A DNA stretch of 64,000 nucleotides, from the NCBI GenBank assembly GCA_037176725.1, contig JAZBRS010000049.1, forward strand, positions 11,798,001 through 11,862,000. Reading direction: 5' to 3'. Origin of the DNA: Posidonia oceanica (Eukaryota > Streptophyta > Magnoliopsida > Alismatales > Posidoniaceae). Position numbers and translations under genes: made by a program. The notes below the pieces were generated by a model that was not told the origin of the DNA, ran no database searches, and was given only the letters and a program-made list of their open reading frames with translations. Positions 31,133-41,874 of this stretch are shown one piece after another; the first letter of the stretch is position 1, and each line of letters opens with the position of its first letter.

Positions 31133-34100
31133 GTGCACCGAGGCTACAAGAATACTCGAGTAAGCGTGACCATCCTGAAGCGTCACCAGGGCCAAGCAGC
31201 GGAACACATGCACTCTTTCGACATCACAAGTCCCTCTTTTGAGAAAGAGATCCTCTCAGAACTTGTTGCTTATGGAGAAGAGGATGATACGGGCATAGAT
31301 GAGACTGACGAACCTTTGCCCGAGTTCCAGCCCTATGACGACGACCTAGAAGGCCCCAACCTCCATGTTGAAGAAGAAACGGAGGTTGTTAATATTGGCA
31401 CAGCTAAGGAAGTCAGAGAAGTTTGCATCAGTGCCCAACTGTCCGCCCAGGCTCGAGCTGAATTCATCGCATTCCTAAAAGAATATGCGGATGTCTTCGC
31501 CTGGAGTTATGAAGATATGGTCGGCCTTGACATAGAGATAGTGGTGCACAATCTGCCATTAAATCCAGATGCCAAGCCAGTAAAGCAGAAGCTGAGAAGA
31601 TGGCGACCGCAGTGGCTGCTCATGATCAAAGAAGAGATAATGAAGCAGCTGAGAGTCAACTTTCTGAAGGTCGTTCTTTATCTTGAATGGCTGGCAAACA
31701 TTGTACCTGTGCCCAAGAAAGATGGCCGAATCCGGATCTGCATCGACTACAGGGACCTAAACAAGGCGAGTCCCAAGGACGATTTTTCATTGCCCCACAT
31801 TGACGTCCTAGTCGACAATACAGCGGGCCACAAAATGCTCTCCTTCATGGACGGCTTCTCTGGATACAATCAGATCAAAATGGCAGAAGAAGACATGGAA
31901 AAAACTTCATTCATCACCCCTTGGGGAGTCTTCTGCTACCAAGTCATGCCGTTCGGCCTGAAGAATGCTGGTGCAACCTATCAAAGGGCCATGACTGCGC
32001 TATTCCACGACCTCATGCACCAACAAGTGGAGGTCTATGTAGACGATATGATTGCCAAAACCAAAGAGCCCGAGGATCATCTTGCCTGTCTCAGAAAGCT
32101 CTTTGACCGTCTACGGAAGTACAAGCTGCGCCTGAATCCCAAGAAGTGCGTATTTGGGGTATCTTCTGGCAAACTACTCGGCTACATTGTTAGCCAAAGG
32201 GGGATTGAGGTGGACCCGTTGAAAGCACAAGCCATCGTGGACATGCCACCCCCTAGAACTGAAAAGGAAGTCAGAAGTCTGCTTGGGCGTTTACAATATA
32301 TCAGTCGCTTCATTGCACAGCTTACGCCCATCTGTGAACCCATTTTCAAGCTCTTGAGGAAGAATGCGCAGATTCACTGGAGCGAGGAGTGTCAAGCTGC
32401 ATTTGCCAAAATCAAGCAGCTGCTGATCAAGCCCCCTGTCCTGGTCCCGCCTACGCCAGGGAGACCCTTACTTCTCTACCTTTCTACCACGCAGCATTCC
32501 ATGGGCCCCGTCTTGGGCCAGCATGACGAAACTGGTAGAAAGGAGCGCGCCATCTACTACCTGAGCAAGAAGTTTAATGAATGTGAAGCCAGGTACACAA
32601 CACTAGAGAAGACTTGCCTGTCCCTTGTCTGGGCTGCACAGAAGCTGAGACACTACTTGATGGCCTACCCAGTGCAGCTCTTATGCCGGCATGATCCCAT
32701 CAAATTCCTCTTTCAGAAGCCGGCCATGGTGGGCAGATGTGCCAAGTGGCAGGTGTTATTGTCCCAGTACGACATCACCTTTGTCACACAAAAGTCCATG
32801 AAGGGTCAAGCAATGGCAGACCATCTTGCTGACCTCCCTCTGCCTAAATACCAGCCCCTCCAGACGCAATTTCCTGATGAAGACATTCTTTTTGCAATGG
32901 AGGACTCTGAGCAGAAAGATCCTGAAGAAGCAGAGGAATGGCAGCTCTACTTTGATGGTGCAGTCAATAAGAAGGGCCGAGGCATAGGCGCAGTGCTGAC
33001 CACGCCCCAAGGACAGATGACTCCTTTCGCAAGGAAGCTGACTTTCACCTGCACAAACAACGAAGCAGAATACGAAGCATGCATCCTGGGGTTGAAAGTC
33101 GCCCTCGAGCATGAGGCGCAGAAGCTGCATGTGCACGGCGATGCCAGGCTGGTGATTTCTCAAGTGAACGGCGATTGGAAGACAAAAGATCCCAAGCTTG
33201 TGCCGTATCACGAACACCTGCTAAAGCTGATGGAAAAATTCAAGAGCATCCGCTTCACGTACCTGAACAGAGCAAAGAACGCGTATGCTGACGCACTAGC
33301 AACTCTGGCATCCTGGCTCACCATTTCAGAAGACAGCACTGTGGATGTATCAGTCACTCGCATTGAACAGCCTGCATACTGCATGAGCATAGAGGAAGCG
33401 GATCCCGCAGAGGGGCAGCCCTGGTATCAAGACATAAAATCCTTCCTGGAGTCTGGTAGCTTTCCTCCTGATACCACGGCAACAGACAAGAGGACTTTGG
33501 CACGTCTGGCGTCAAAGTATGTATTAGGGGCTGGGCAGCTGTACAGAAGGTCATACAATCAGATGCTACTGCGCTGCCTGAACAAATCGGAGGCTGACAA
33601 GCTAATGCTTCAAGTGCATGCAGGGACCTGTGGCCCGCACATGAACGGCGTCCTCCTGGCCAAGAAGATCATGCTGCAAGGTTATTTCTGGCAGACCATG
33701 GAAGCCGACTGCTGCCGGTTCGTGCGTAGATGCCACAACTGTCAAATCCATGGTAACTTCATCAAAGCCCCTCCGCATCAGCTGCACAACATGTCTTCGC
33801 CATGGCCTTTCTCCACCTGGGGGATCGATGTCATTGGCGCCATCCACCCTGCTGCTTCAAATGGCCATCGTTACATTCTGGTAGCGATCGATTACTTTAC
33901 CAAGTGGGTGGAAGCAGCCTCTTACAGGACAGTCACCGCTGCGGCAACAGAAAAATTTATCAGAAACAATATTGTTGCCCGATATGGGGTCCCGCACTCT
34001 GTCATCTCTGATAACGGCTCAAACTTCATTGCCAAAAGGGTCGAAGAATACCTGCAAAGTCTCAAGATCAAGCACCATCGATCCTCGCCTTATCGGCCTC

Positions 34101-34663
34101 AGATGAACGGAGCAGTGGAATCTGCAAACAAGAACATTGTCAAGATTCTGAAGAAAATGGCAGAAATCCACAAGGATTGGCACGACAAACTCCCGTACGC
34201 GCTCTGGGCGTACAGGACATCAATCCGGACCTCTATAGGAGCCACCCCGTACTCCCTGGTGTACGGCATGGAAGCGGTGTTACCTGTTGAAGTGGAAATC
34301 CCCTCTCTGCGGATCCTGCGGGAAGCTGAGTTGGAAGGAGCAGAATGGGTCGAAGACCGCTGCGTCCAACTGAACCTGATTGATGAGCGCAGATTGCAAG
34401 CCATGCACAACGCTCGCTGCTATCAGAAGCGGATGGCCAGAGCATTCTTGAAGAAGGTCCAGCCCAGAAACTTCCAGCCAGGGGACCTTGTCTTGCGCGC
34501 CATTCATTTGCCCGACGGTCGAGGGAAATCCCGACCCAATTGGCGTGGCCCCTTTGTGGTCAAGCGGATCTTTTCGGGAGGCGCTGTAACTCTTGAGGAT
34601 ATGGACCGGGTCGAGCAGTCTGAGCCCGTCAACCTCTGCTATCTGAAGAAGTACTATCAGTAG
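31133..34663 (+). CDS. pol: Element E reverse transcriptase, RNase H, archaeal RNase H and integrase
   Basis: This is the best-preserved coding region in the window: 1176 codons from the first available start, with coding signal extending upstream in frame to about 30947. RT: KKDGRIRICIDYRDLN near residue 200, then YVDDM at 302-306. The first RNase H covers about 480-570. The archaeal RNase H, the Tat hallmark, starts at the catalytic Asp608 (LYFDGAVN), with NNEAEYEA, GDARLVIS and AYADALA following. Integrase: zinc-binding residues His829, His836, Cys867 and Cys870; catalytic Asp899, Asp960 and Glu996 (D-D-35-E); C-terminal NWRGPFVV. It ends with TAG. No stop or frame change lies within, so these enzymes could still work if translated. 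Acts on E RNA and cDNA in the particle and nucleus. Confidence 0.93.
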   Translation: MHRGYKNTRVSVTILKRHQGQAAEHMHSFDITSPSFEKEILSELVAYGEEDDTGIDETDEPLPEFQPYDDDLEGPNLHVEEETEVVNIGTAKEVREVCISAQLSAQARAEFIAFLKEYADVFAWSYEDMVGLDIEIVVHNLPLNPDAKPVKQKLRRWRPQWLLMIKEEIMKQLRVNFLKVVLYLEWLANIVPVPKKDGRIRICIDYRDLNKASPKDDFSLPHIDVLVDNTAGHKMLSFMDGFSGYNQIKMAEEDMEKTSFITPWGVFCYQVMPFGLKNAGATYQRAMTALFHDLMHQQVEVYVDDMIAKTKEPEDHLACLRKLFDRLRKYKLRLNPKKCVFGVSSGKLLGYIVSQRGIEVDPLKAQAIVDMPPPRTEKEVRSLLGRLQYISRFIAQLTPICEPIFKLLRKNAQIHWSEECQAAFAKIKQLLIKPPVLVPPTPGRPLLLYLSTTQHSMGPVLGQHDETGRKERAIYYLSKKFNECEARYTTLEKTCLSLVWAAQKLRHYLMAYPVQLLCRHDPIKFLFQKPAMVGRCAKWQVLLSQYDITFVTQKSMKGQAMADHLADLPLPKYQPLQTQFPDEDILFAMEDSEQKDPEEAEEWQLYFDGAVNKKGRGIGAVLTTPQGQMTPFARKLTFTCTNNEAEYEACILGLKVALEHEAQKLHVHGDARLVISQVNGDWKTKDPKLVPYHEHLLKLMEKFKSIRFTYLNRAKNAYADALATLASWLTISEDSTVDVSVTRIEQPAYCMSIEEADPAEGQPWYQDIKSFLESGSFPPDTTATDKRTLARLASKYVLGAGQLYRRSYNQMLLRCLNKSEADKLMLQVHAGTCGPHMNGVLLAKKIMLQGYFWQTMEADCCRFVRRCHNCQIHGNFIKAPPHQLHNMSSPWPFSTWGIDVIGAIHPAASNGHRYILVAIDYFTKWVEAASYRTVTAAATEKFIRNNIVARYGVPHSVISDNGSNFIAKRVEEYLQSLKIKHHRSSPYRPQMNGAVESANKNIVKILKKMAEIHKDWHDKLPYALWAYRTSIRTSIGATPYSLVYGMEAVLPVEVEIPSLRILREAELEGAEWVEDRCVQLNLIDERRLQAMHNARCYQKRMARAFLKKVQPRNFQPGDLVLRAIHLPDGRGKSRPNWRGPFVVKRIFSGGAVTLEDMDRVEQSEPVNLCYLKKYYQ

Positions 34664-36020
34664 CCGAAAGCGGTCCCGTTGCAAATGCCCTTCTTCCACC
34701 TGCACTTGCATTCTCGCCTTCTTGCTTCAACTCTACTTCAAATCATCATCGTCATCCATCCAACTCTTGCATTCTTTCTTTTCAAATCATCATCGTCATC
34801 TTCTCAAACATCGCATCTTCTGCCCGGTGATGACAACCAGAAGTGCTTGCCTGCTCTGGAAAGAGTCACCCTGCCTCACCTGGCACTACTTAGATGTCTT
34901 AGCAAGTGAGGGAGCCACCACCAATAAGGACGGGCGAACTGCCCAATCTCACAAGGACATACACCTCTGAGGGAGAAAAAATGTTAGGTTGTGAGCTTGA
35001 AAAGAGTGAGAATAGACATCTAGGTTTGGGCACCTCCAAGGAACAGAAGACGAAGACAGAAGCCGGCCCTAGAGATAGGGGTGTGCAGTCTAACCCTGCT
35101 CCTTCTACCCATCACACAGCAGACCCAAAGCCTAAAATCCATTACAATTCAAGCACCCTTCTTTTGCCACCAGAATGGGGATAGCAAAAGCCTGAAAAAA
35201 AAAAGAGAAGAAAAAAGATCAAGCAAAAAAAAAAGAAAGAAAAAAAAAGAGATCGAACAAAAACAAAAACAAAAAAAGGAGAAAAGCAAGCAAAAGAAAA
35301 AAAGAAGAAAAGAAAATGGCAAAGGCAGCCCAAAAAAAACACAGGCACCGTTATCCCCCACACTTTACTAGAGATCCCCAGCATGTCAAGCCTGAAAAAA
35401 GGGGTCTACCACATCCTCCCAAGAGCAAACACATACCTTCTCCTAGCTAGGGGCAGAGAAAGGCTGCATACCTATGAGGGAGAAATTTTTCAAAAAAAAA
35501 AGAGAGAGAGCTGGAAGAATAGGTGTAGGTCCTGAGAGTGTGGCCAATAGCCTGTCCTCACCACATCACCACCTGTATAATGCCAACAACCTGTTCCGGA
35601 GCGCCACCAATAAGCCAAGAGTCTGAGTAGGGCCCAGTGAGTCAAGGACCACTCTCTTCCCCTGCGGCAGGCACCAAAACATTCCGTACGCTGAGGGCAC
35701 TCAAGCATACCCATCCACCCAAGCATATCCATCCATTCAAGCGTACTCATTCGTCCAATAATATTCATCCTCATAAACATATCACCAACATCTTGCATTC
35801 GAGCATCCTCTTTCATTCCTTTCCTCTTCCATCAATCTCTCCCGCTCTGCAACGCGCTTTGGCCCTGAGACAGTACTCCTCCCCAGCAGAGCGCATCAAC
35901 GACACTCGAACTGCGCTGGTCCAGACCTCCTGCCAGCCCTCGCCCCCGCATTCGCCAGACTGCTGCCAATTCCCTTTGTTTAGTTGTGCTTAATTGCTAT
36001 GTTCTGTTATCAACTGCTAG
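34664..36020. other. E region between integrase and extra ORF
   Basis: No gene is recognised. It holds an A-rich, purine-only stretch (35190-35335) and scattered CATCCA/CATCATC-rich sequence. The frames here are low-complexity. Confidence 0.5.
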
Positions 36021-37286
36021 ATGCATATGGAACTACTTTACCAGCCTCAGTTTCTGCTTGTTGTCAAAGATTACAGACCTGCGAGATCTGACTGTTTATT
36101 GATGGCAGGTACCTTCAAGCCTTGCAGTAATCAACCTGTCCCTCTGCAATCAAGTGTAATGGGTTTTCCTACTCTGCTGACTCCTGCACATTGCTCGGAA
36201 ACACTGCGAGAATGGATCAGCAGGCTCACTCTACAAGACTGTGAAAAGCTGCGCCTGTGGGGCATACCAACCAAGCTGCTAAAGGCTGCTGATGTGGAGG
36301 TCAGCCGCCACCTTCTGTGTGCCGCCGCGAGATTCTAGAAGCCGGCACACCATGTCTTCCGTTTCAACAAAACTGAGCTGACACCTACACTGGAAGAGGT
36401 GCGTCGGATATGCGGCTTCTCAAAGATCTTGGGGCCGCCTGTTTTCATGAGGTGCGACGGATATCTCCGGGTCCTGAACCAACTAACTGGACTCTCCACT
36501 CAAGCCTGCCAATAGAAGCTAATCTGCACCAGTGGACCAGAGCCTATGCTTCGCCTTTCATACTTTGATGATATCTTGAACAAGCGCGCTGACCTCGGAG
36601 ATGAGCTGTGGCTCCGAGGATTCGTCATCCGCTTTCTGGGCGAACTAATCTTTACTCATGGCCGACTGACAGTGGCCATCGAGGTCGCAGAAATTGCACT
36701 AGCTGTGGTGACCCAGCACATAGACCTGGCACCAGTCGTCTTGGCAGAGACTTATCGCGGGCTGGACCGCATTTCTCATCGCTGCCGCCACTTCCACGGT
36801 CGCAGAGCACTCATACAAGTCTGGCTGACCGCGCATTTAGAGATGGACCTTCTACGCCCTCAAGTGCATGCTTTCGAAGCTTACTGCAGCAGCGCCCATA
36901 TCAGAGCAGACAAGAGCATCAAAGACGAGTACGAGAGGCTGTCAGCACTGACTGACGACGCTGTAATCTGGCGCATCGTTCCTTCTGCAGCAGAGCCATT
37001 CACAATCTTCTTCAGCGCGCGTGACACGCGGCTGATCATTCTTCCAGGCTTCACAGCAGGCGTGGAGTATCATCCAATCAGGGTCATGCGCCAATTCGGC
37101 TTCCAGTAGGGCGCCTTCATTGACAGTACAGCGCCCGAGCTTCTACAGACTTATCCTCTCAGCACCACTGCCCCGACCAAGAAGCTTGCTAGTCTGATGC
37201 AGCACGGGGTCCAATCCACAGACATTGCAGCTGTGAGAGGTACTGGATGCACTCCTGATTATGAAGCCGAAGTCCGACAGCTCTAG
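36021..37286 (+). pseudogene. Extra ORF of E: DUF7745/plant-mobile-domain-like, three amber stops
   Basis: One frame runs from ATG 36021 to TAG 37284-37286 with three internal TAG codons (36336, 36513 and 37107). It has no frameshift that I can see. Between the first two stops is VFRFNKTELTPTLEEVRRIC, a signature I associate with DUF7745-type proteins of plant retroelements. Further on, VTQHIDLAPVVLAETYRGLD resembles antisense gene 1 of H at 10760-10800. At each internal TAG a Trp (TGG) would suit the context. The ORF is on the same strand as pol, unlike the two genes in H. Function is unknown; it may be a captured host-type gene. Family assignment is from memory. Confidence 0.6.
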
Positions 37287-37639
37287 CCAATCACTGAAGT
37301 CCCGCCAGGCGGCCCCCTATTCCCCGACTCCAGGCAGCCAAAGAAGGCCCGGGTTGACTAGGCCCTTGTGCGACCATCATGTGGTCTTCTTTCAAATTGT
37401 GCTGTACGTTTCTGGCCTGCCACAGGCATTGTACTTATCAAGATCATATCAATGGAAACTGTTTCTGCTTTCTGCTTGCACATCAAGACTCTTTGCTGCA
37501 TTGCATATCATCATCATCATTATCTTGGGCCCTCTAATCAGACTTGCAGACATCCCAACGCGGCGAAGTCCTCAGCACCCAATCCGGAGCCCAGAGCATC
37601 TGCAGGCCCGCGACACCAAGCTCTGCCGTCTGGCATCCC

Positions 37640-39360
37640 CAGCTGGTCATCCCCGGCTGGATCATTATCTCTGCGGGCTAGCACCCCAAACTGCCTGGCG
37701 AAAGGTCCGTCAACCTGTCATCCTCCTCAGCTGTTCATCCTCAGCTGAGTCCCCTGCGGGCTGGCACCCCAAACTGCTCGGCGATGGGTTCGTCAACCTA
37801 TCATCCATCCACTCGCTTATCTGTCTTTGCATCCTGATGCCAGGGGCGCACCGGCCATCCCCTGGTATCATCCTGATACCAGGGGCATCTTTTGGCCGCC
37901 CTGTGGTATCATCCCCAGCTGATCATCCCCAGCTGAGTCCTCTTCTCGGCTGGTCATCCCCAGTCGAGTCCCCAGTTGGTCGCCCCCAGCTGGATCATCA
38001 TCCCTTGCGGGCTAGCACCCCAAACTGCTCGGCGAAAGGTCCGTCAACCTGACACTTTTCTCGACTGGTCACCCCAGCTGAGTCCCCAGTTGGTCGCCCC
38101 CAGCTGGATCCTTGTCCCTTGCGGGCTGGCACCCCAAACTGCCCGGCGAAAGGTCCGTCAACCTGTCATCCTCCTCAGCTGTTCATCCTCAGCTGAGTCC
38201 CCTGCGGGCTGGCACCCCAAACTGCCCGGTGAAAGGTCCGTCAACCTGTCATCCTCCTCAGCTGTTCATCCTCAGCTGAGTCCCTTGCGGGCTGGCACCC
38301 CAAACTGCTCGGCGATGGGTCCGTCAACCTATCTTCCATCCACTCGCTTACCTGTCTTTGCATCCTAATGCCAGGGGCGCACCGGCCATCCTCTGGTATC
38401 ATCCTGATACTAGGGGCATCTTTTGGCCGCCCTGTGGTATCATCCCCAGCTGATCATCCCCAGCTGAGTTCTCTGCGGGCTGGCACCCCAAACTGCTCGG
38501 CAAAGGGTCCGTCAACCCGACACTCCTCTCGGCTGGTCATCCCCAGCTGAGTCCCCAGCTGATCGCCCTCAGCTGAGTCCCTTGCAGGCTGGCACCCCAA
38601 ACTGCTCGGCGAAAGGTCTGTCAACCTGACACTCTTCTCGGCTGGTCATCCCCAGCTGAGTCCCCAGCTGATCGCCCTCAGCTGAGTTCTCTGCGGGCTG
38701 GCACCCCAAACTGCTCGGCAAAGGGTCCGTCAACCCGACACTCCTCTCGGCTGGTCATCCCCAGCTGAGTCCCCAGCTGATCTCCCTCAGCTGAGTCCCT
38801 TGCAGGCTGGCACCCCAAACTGCTCGGCGAAAGGTCCGTCAACCTAACACTCTTCTCGGCTGGTCATCCCCAGCTGAGTCCCCAGCTGATCGCCCTCAGC
38901 TGAGTTCTCTGCGGGCTGGCACCCCAAACTGCTCGGCAAAGGGTCCGTCAACCTGACACTTTTCTCGGCTGGTCACCCCAGCTGAGTCCCCAGCTGATCG
39001 CCCTCAGCTGAATCCCTTGCGGGCTGGCACCCCAAACTGCTCGGCGAAAGGTCCGTCAACCTGACACTTTTCTCGGCTGGTCACCCCAGCTGAGTCCCCA
39101 GCTGATCGCCCTCAGCTGAATCCCTTGCGGGCTGGCACCCCAAACTGCTCGGCGAAAGGTCCGTCAACCTGACACTTTTCTCGACTGGTCACCCCAGCTG
39201 AGTCCCCAGCTGATCGCCCTCAGCTGAATCCCTTGCGGGCTGGCACCCCAAACTGCTCGGCGAAAGGTCCGTCAACCTGACACTCTTCTCGACTGGTCAT
39301 CCCCAGCTGATCGCCCTCAGCTGAGTCCCTTGCGGGCTGGTATCCCAAACTACTCGTCTG
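37640..39360 (+). repeat. E 3' UTR array 1, unit about 110 bp
   Basis: Units contain GCGGGCTGGCACCCCAAACT, then GCTCGGCGAAAGGTCCGTCA, then CCCCAGCTGAGTCCC. About a dozen units vary in length. The first part matches the sense strand of the D repeats (GGCTGGCAGCCCTAACTGCT). Two ancestral-looking spacer pieces with GGGGCATCTTTTGGCCGCCC lie inside (37880 and 38410). Confidence 0.85.
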
Positions 39361-39639
39361 ACAAGCACGACACTCTTGTCATCACTCTCTGCTTTCGATG
39401 CCAAGGACGCGCTGGCCAACCCCTGGTGTCATCCCGACACCAGGGGCATCTTTTGATCGCCCCTTGATATCATTCTTTCCCTCTTTCCCCTATGACGTTC
39501 CTGGCGTCATGGGATGATTTCTTCTCATCATTCCCTTACCCCTTCTTTGCCGGCCGATAAGTCCGATATCTTATCATTCTCATCATTCCCTCATCCCCTC
39601 TTTGCCGGCCGATAAGTCCGATATCTTATCAATCAACAC

Positions 39640-40140
39640 TTCTCATCATGATCTCATCCCCCTCTTTAGCTTAGCTTCTCATCATGATCTCATCCCCCTC
39701 TTTAGCTTAGCTTCTCATCATGATCTCATCCCCCTCTTTAGCTTAGTTTCTCATCATGATCTTATCCCCCTCTTTAGCTTAATTTCTCATCATGATCTCA
39801 TCCCCCTCTTTAGCTTAGTTTCTCATCATGATCTCATCCCCCTCTTTAGCTTAGTTTCTCATCATGATCTCATCCCCCTCTTTAGCTTAACTTCTCATCA
39901 TGATCTCATCCCCCTCTTTAGCTTAGTTTCTCATCATGATCTCATCCCCCTCTTTAGCTTAACTTCTCATCATGATCTCATCCCCCTCTTTAGCTTAGTC
40001 TCTCATCATGATCTCATCCCCCTCTTTAGCTTAGTTTCTCATCATGATCTCATCCCCCTCTTTAGCTTAACTTCTCATCATGATCTCATCCCCCTCTTTA
40101 GCTTAATTTCTCATCATGATCTCATCCCCCTCTTTAAATC
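39640..40140 (+). repeat. E 3' UTR array 2, 36-bp unit
   Basis: About 14 near-identical copies contain TTCTCATCATGATCTCATCC followed by CCCTCTTTAGCTTA. The unit length is a multiple of three, so the array reads as an open frame of SHHDLIPLFSL repeats. Variation between units is nearly confined to the last bases (GCTTAG/GCTTAA). Confidence 0.92.
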
Positions 40141-40227
40141 AGCTTCTCATCATTATCTCATCCCCTCTTTGCCGGCCGATAAGTCCGATATCTTATCATT
40201 CTCATCATGATCTCGCCCCCTCTTATC

Positions 40228-40430
40228 AATCAATCAATCACTCGTGCTAGGCTGATATCCGAAACTATCTCAGGCTGATATTCCTAAACTATCATCTATC
40301 AATCACTCGTGCTAGGCTGATATCCGAAACTATCTCAGGCTGATATTCCTAAACTATCATCTATCAATCACTCGTGCTAGGCTGATATCCGAAACTATCT
40401 CAGGCTGATATTCCTAAACTATCTTCTGGT
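40228..40430 (+). repeat. E 3' UTR array 3, three units of about 63 bp
   Basis: Each unit has two hairpin cores, GGCTGATATCCGAAACTATC and GGCTGATATTCCTAAACTAT, preceded by CACTCGTGCTA. The copies are almost identical. Confidence 0.9.
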
Positions 40431-40439
40431 CGATCCATG

Positions 40440-41320
40440 GTCGGCCCGCAGTTGTGTTATACGGCTGACATCCAGTAACTGTCCCTCGTAATTGCACTTT
40501 TCCAGTTGATAGGTCTGTAAACTATCCGTCGGTTGACAGGACCGTAAACTATCGCTCCAGTTGATAGGTCTGTAAACTATCGCGTGCAATTACGTTATAC
40601 GGCTGACATCCAGTAACTGTCCCTTGCAATTGCGGTTTCCAGTTGATAGGTCTGTAAACTATCCTCCAGTTGATAGGTCTGTAAACTATCCACCGGTTGA
40701 CAGGACCGTAAACTGTCGTTAGGCTGATACTCCTAAACTATCACCAGCAATTGCATTATACAGCTGATATCCAGTAACTATCCCTCATCATTGCGCGTTT
40801 CCAGTTGATAGGTCTGTAACTATCCACCGGTTGACAAGATCGTAAACTGTCGCTCCAGTTGATAGGTCTGTAAACTATCCACCAGTTGGTAGGACTGTAA
40901 ACTACCACACGCAATCATGTTATACGGCTGACATCCAGTAACTGTCCCTCGCAATGCCGTTTCCAGTTGATAGGACTGTAAACTATCCTCCAGTTGATAG
41001 GTCTGTAAACTATCCACCGGTTGACAGGACCGTAAACTGTCGTTCCAGATGATAGACTGTAAACTATCCGGCATTGCGTTATACGGCTGATATCCAGTAA
41101 CTATCACTCATGGTTTGTGGCTTCTAGTTGATAGGTCTGTAAACTATCCGCCAGTTGATAGGTCTGTAAACTATCTGCCAGTTGATAGGACTGTAAACTA
41201 TCCCACAATCATGTTATACGGCTGATATCCAGTAACTATCACTCACAACTGCTCCGGTTGACAGGACCGTAAACTGTCACTCCCGGTTGATAGGACCGTA
41301 AACTATCCGGACGATAAGCC
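40440..41320 (+). repeat. E 3' UTR array 4, short covarying hairpin units
   Basis: Some thirty units of about 22-30 bp are of the type TTGATAGGTCTGTAAACTAT(C), mixed with GGCTGACATCCAGTAACTGT(C). The arms of the inverted repeat change together between units (see findings). Confidence 0.9.
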
Positions 41321-41861
41321 CGTCACCTTATCATTTTTTTTTCCATTTCGGCGTGACCTTGTCCCAGGAAGATGAAGTCACGCACCCCCTTCCTGCGATA
41401 GGAGAGTTGGCCTCTCTCCCCTCGCACCCTTCTCTTCTGCTAGCTTGCTCCCCGGGCGGGGACCAGCTGCACCCTGTTTTCCTCCGCTTTGTCGTGCAAG
41501 TCTGGCCTTCCTGCCGGACATTCGCACCACATCGCGCCTTTTTATCATTTTCTTTGCATCATCTCAGCACTTTCTTATCTAGCACTGCATATCACTTTAG
41601 CATCATCAGCATTACTTGCACAGCATCAACATTTTCTTATAGCTGCACTAACTTTTATACTAACTCTTGCAATGCATTTAGCATATCACACACAGCACAG
41701 CATCCATCTGCACTGGCATCTTGCATTGCGGCAACGAGCTACGATCTTTGGTGCATCCACCGAATAAGTAGCTCACGCCCATAGCAACCCGCTGCTCCCG
41801 CCGGTCAGATGGGGTGTCTTGTCAACCCTGAGCAGCGGCCGCGCTCCGCTTGCCCTCGCTC

Positions 41862-41874
41862 AGGGAGGGGCATC
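41862..41874 (+). other. Polypurine tract of E
   Basis: AGGGAGGGGCATC is directly followed by the LTR start TGTTGACACC. The 130 bases upstream are conserved with the matching region of D (minus strand of about 51933-52055), including GGGTGTCTTGTC and GCATCCRCCGRATAAGT. Confidence 0.9.

Noticed and set aside
39602..40210. Open frame of 202 codons encoding SHHDLIPLFSL repeats
   Set aside because: It is a by-product of a 36-bp tandem repeat whose length is a multiple of three; it has no start context or domain, and lies in a retroelement 3' UTR.
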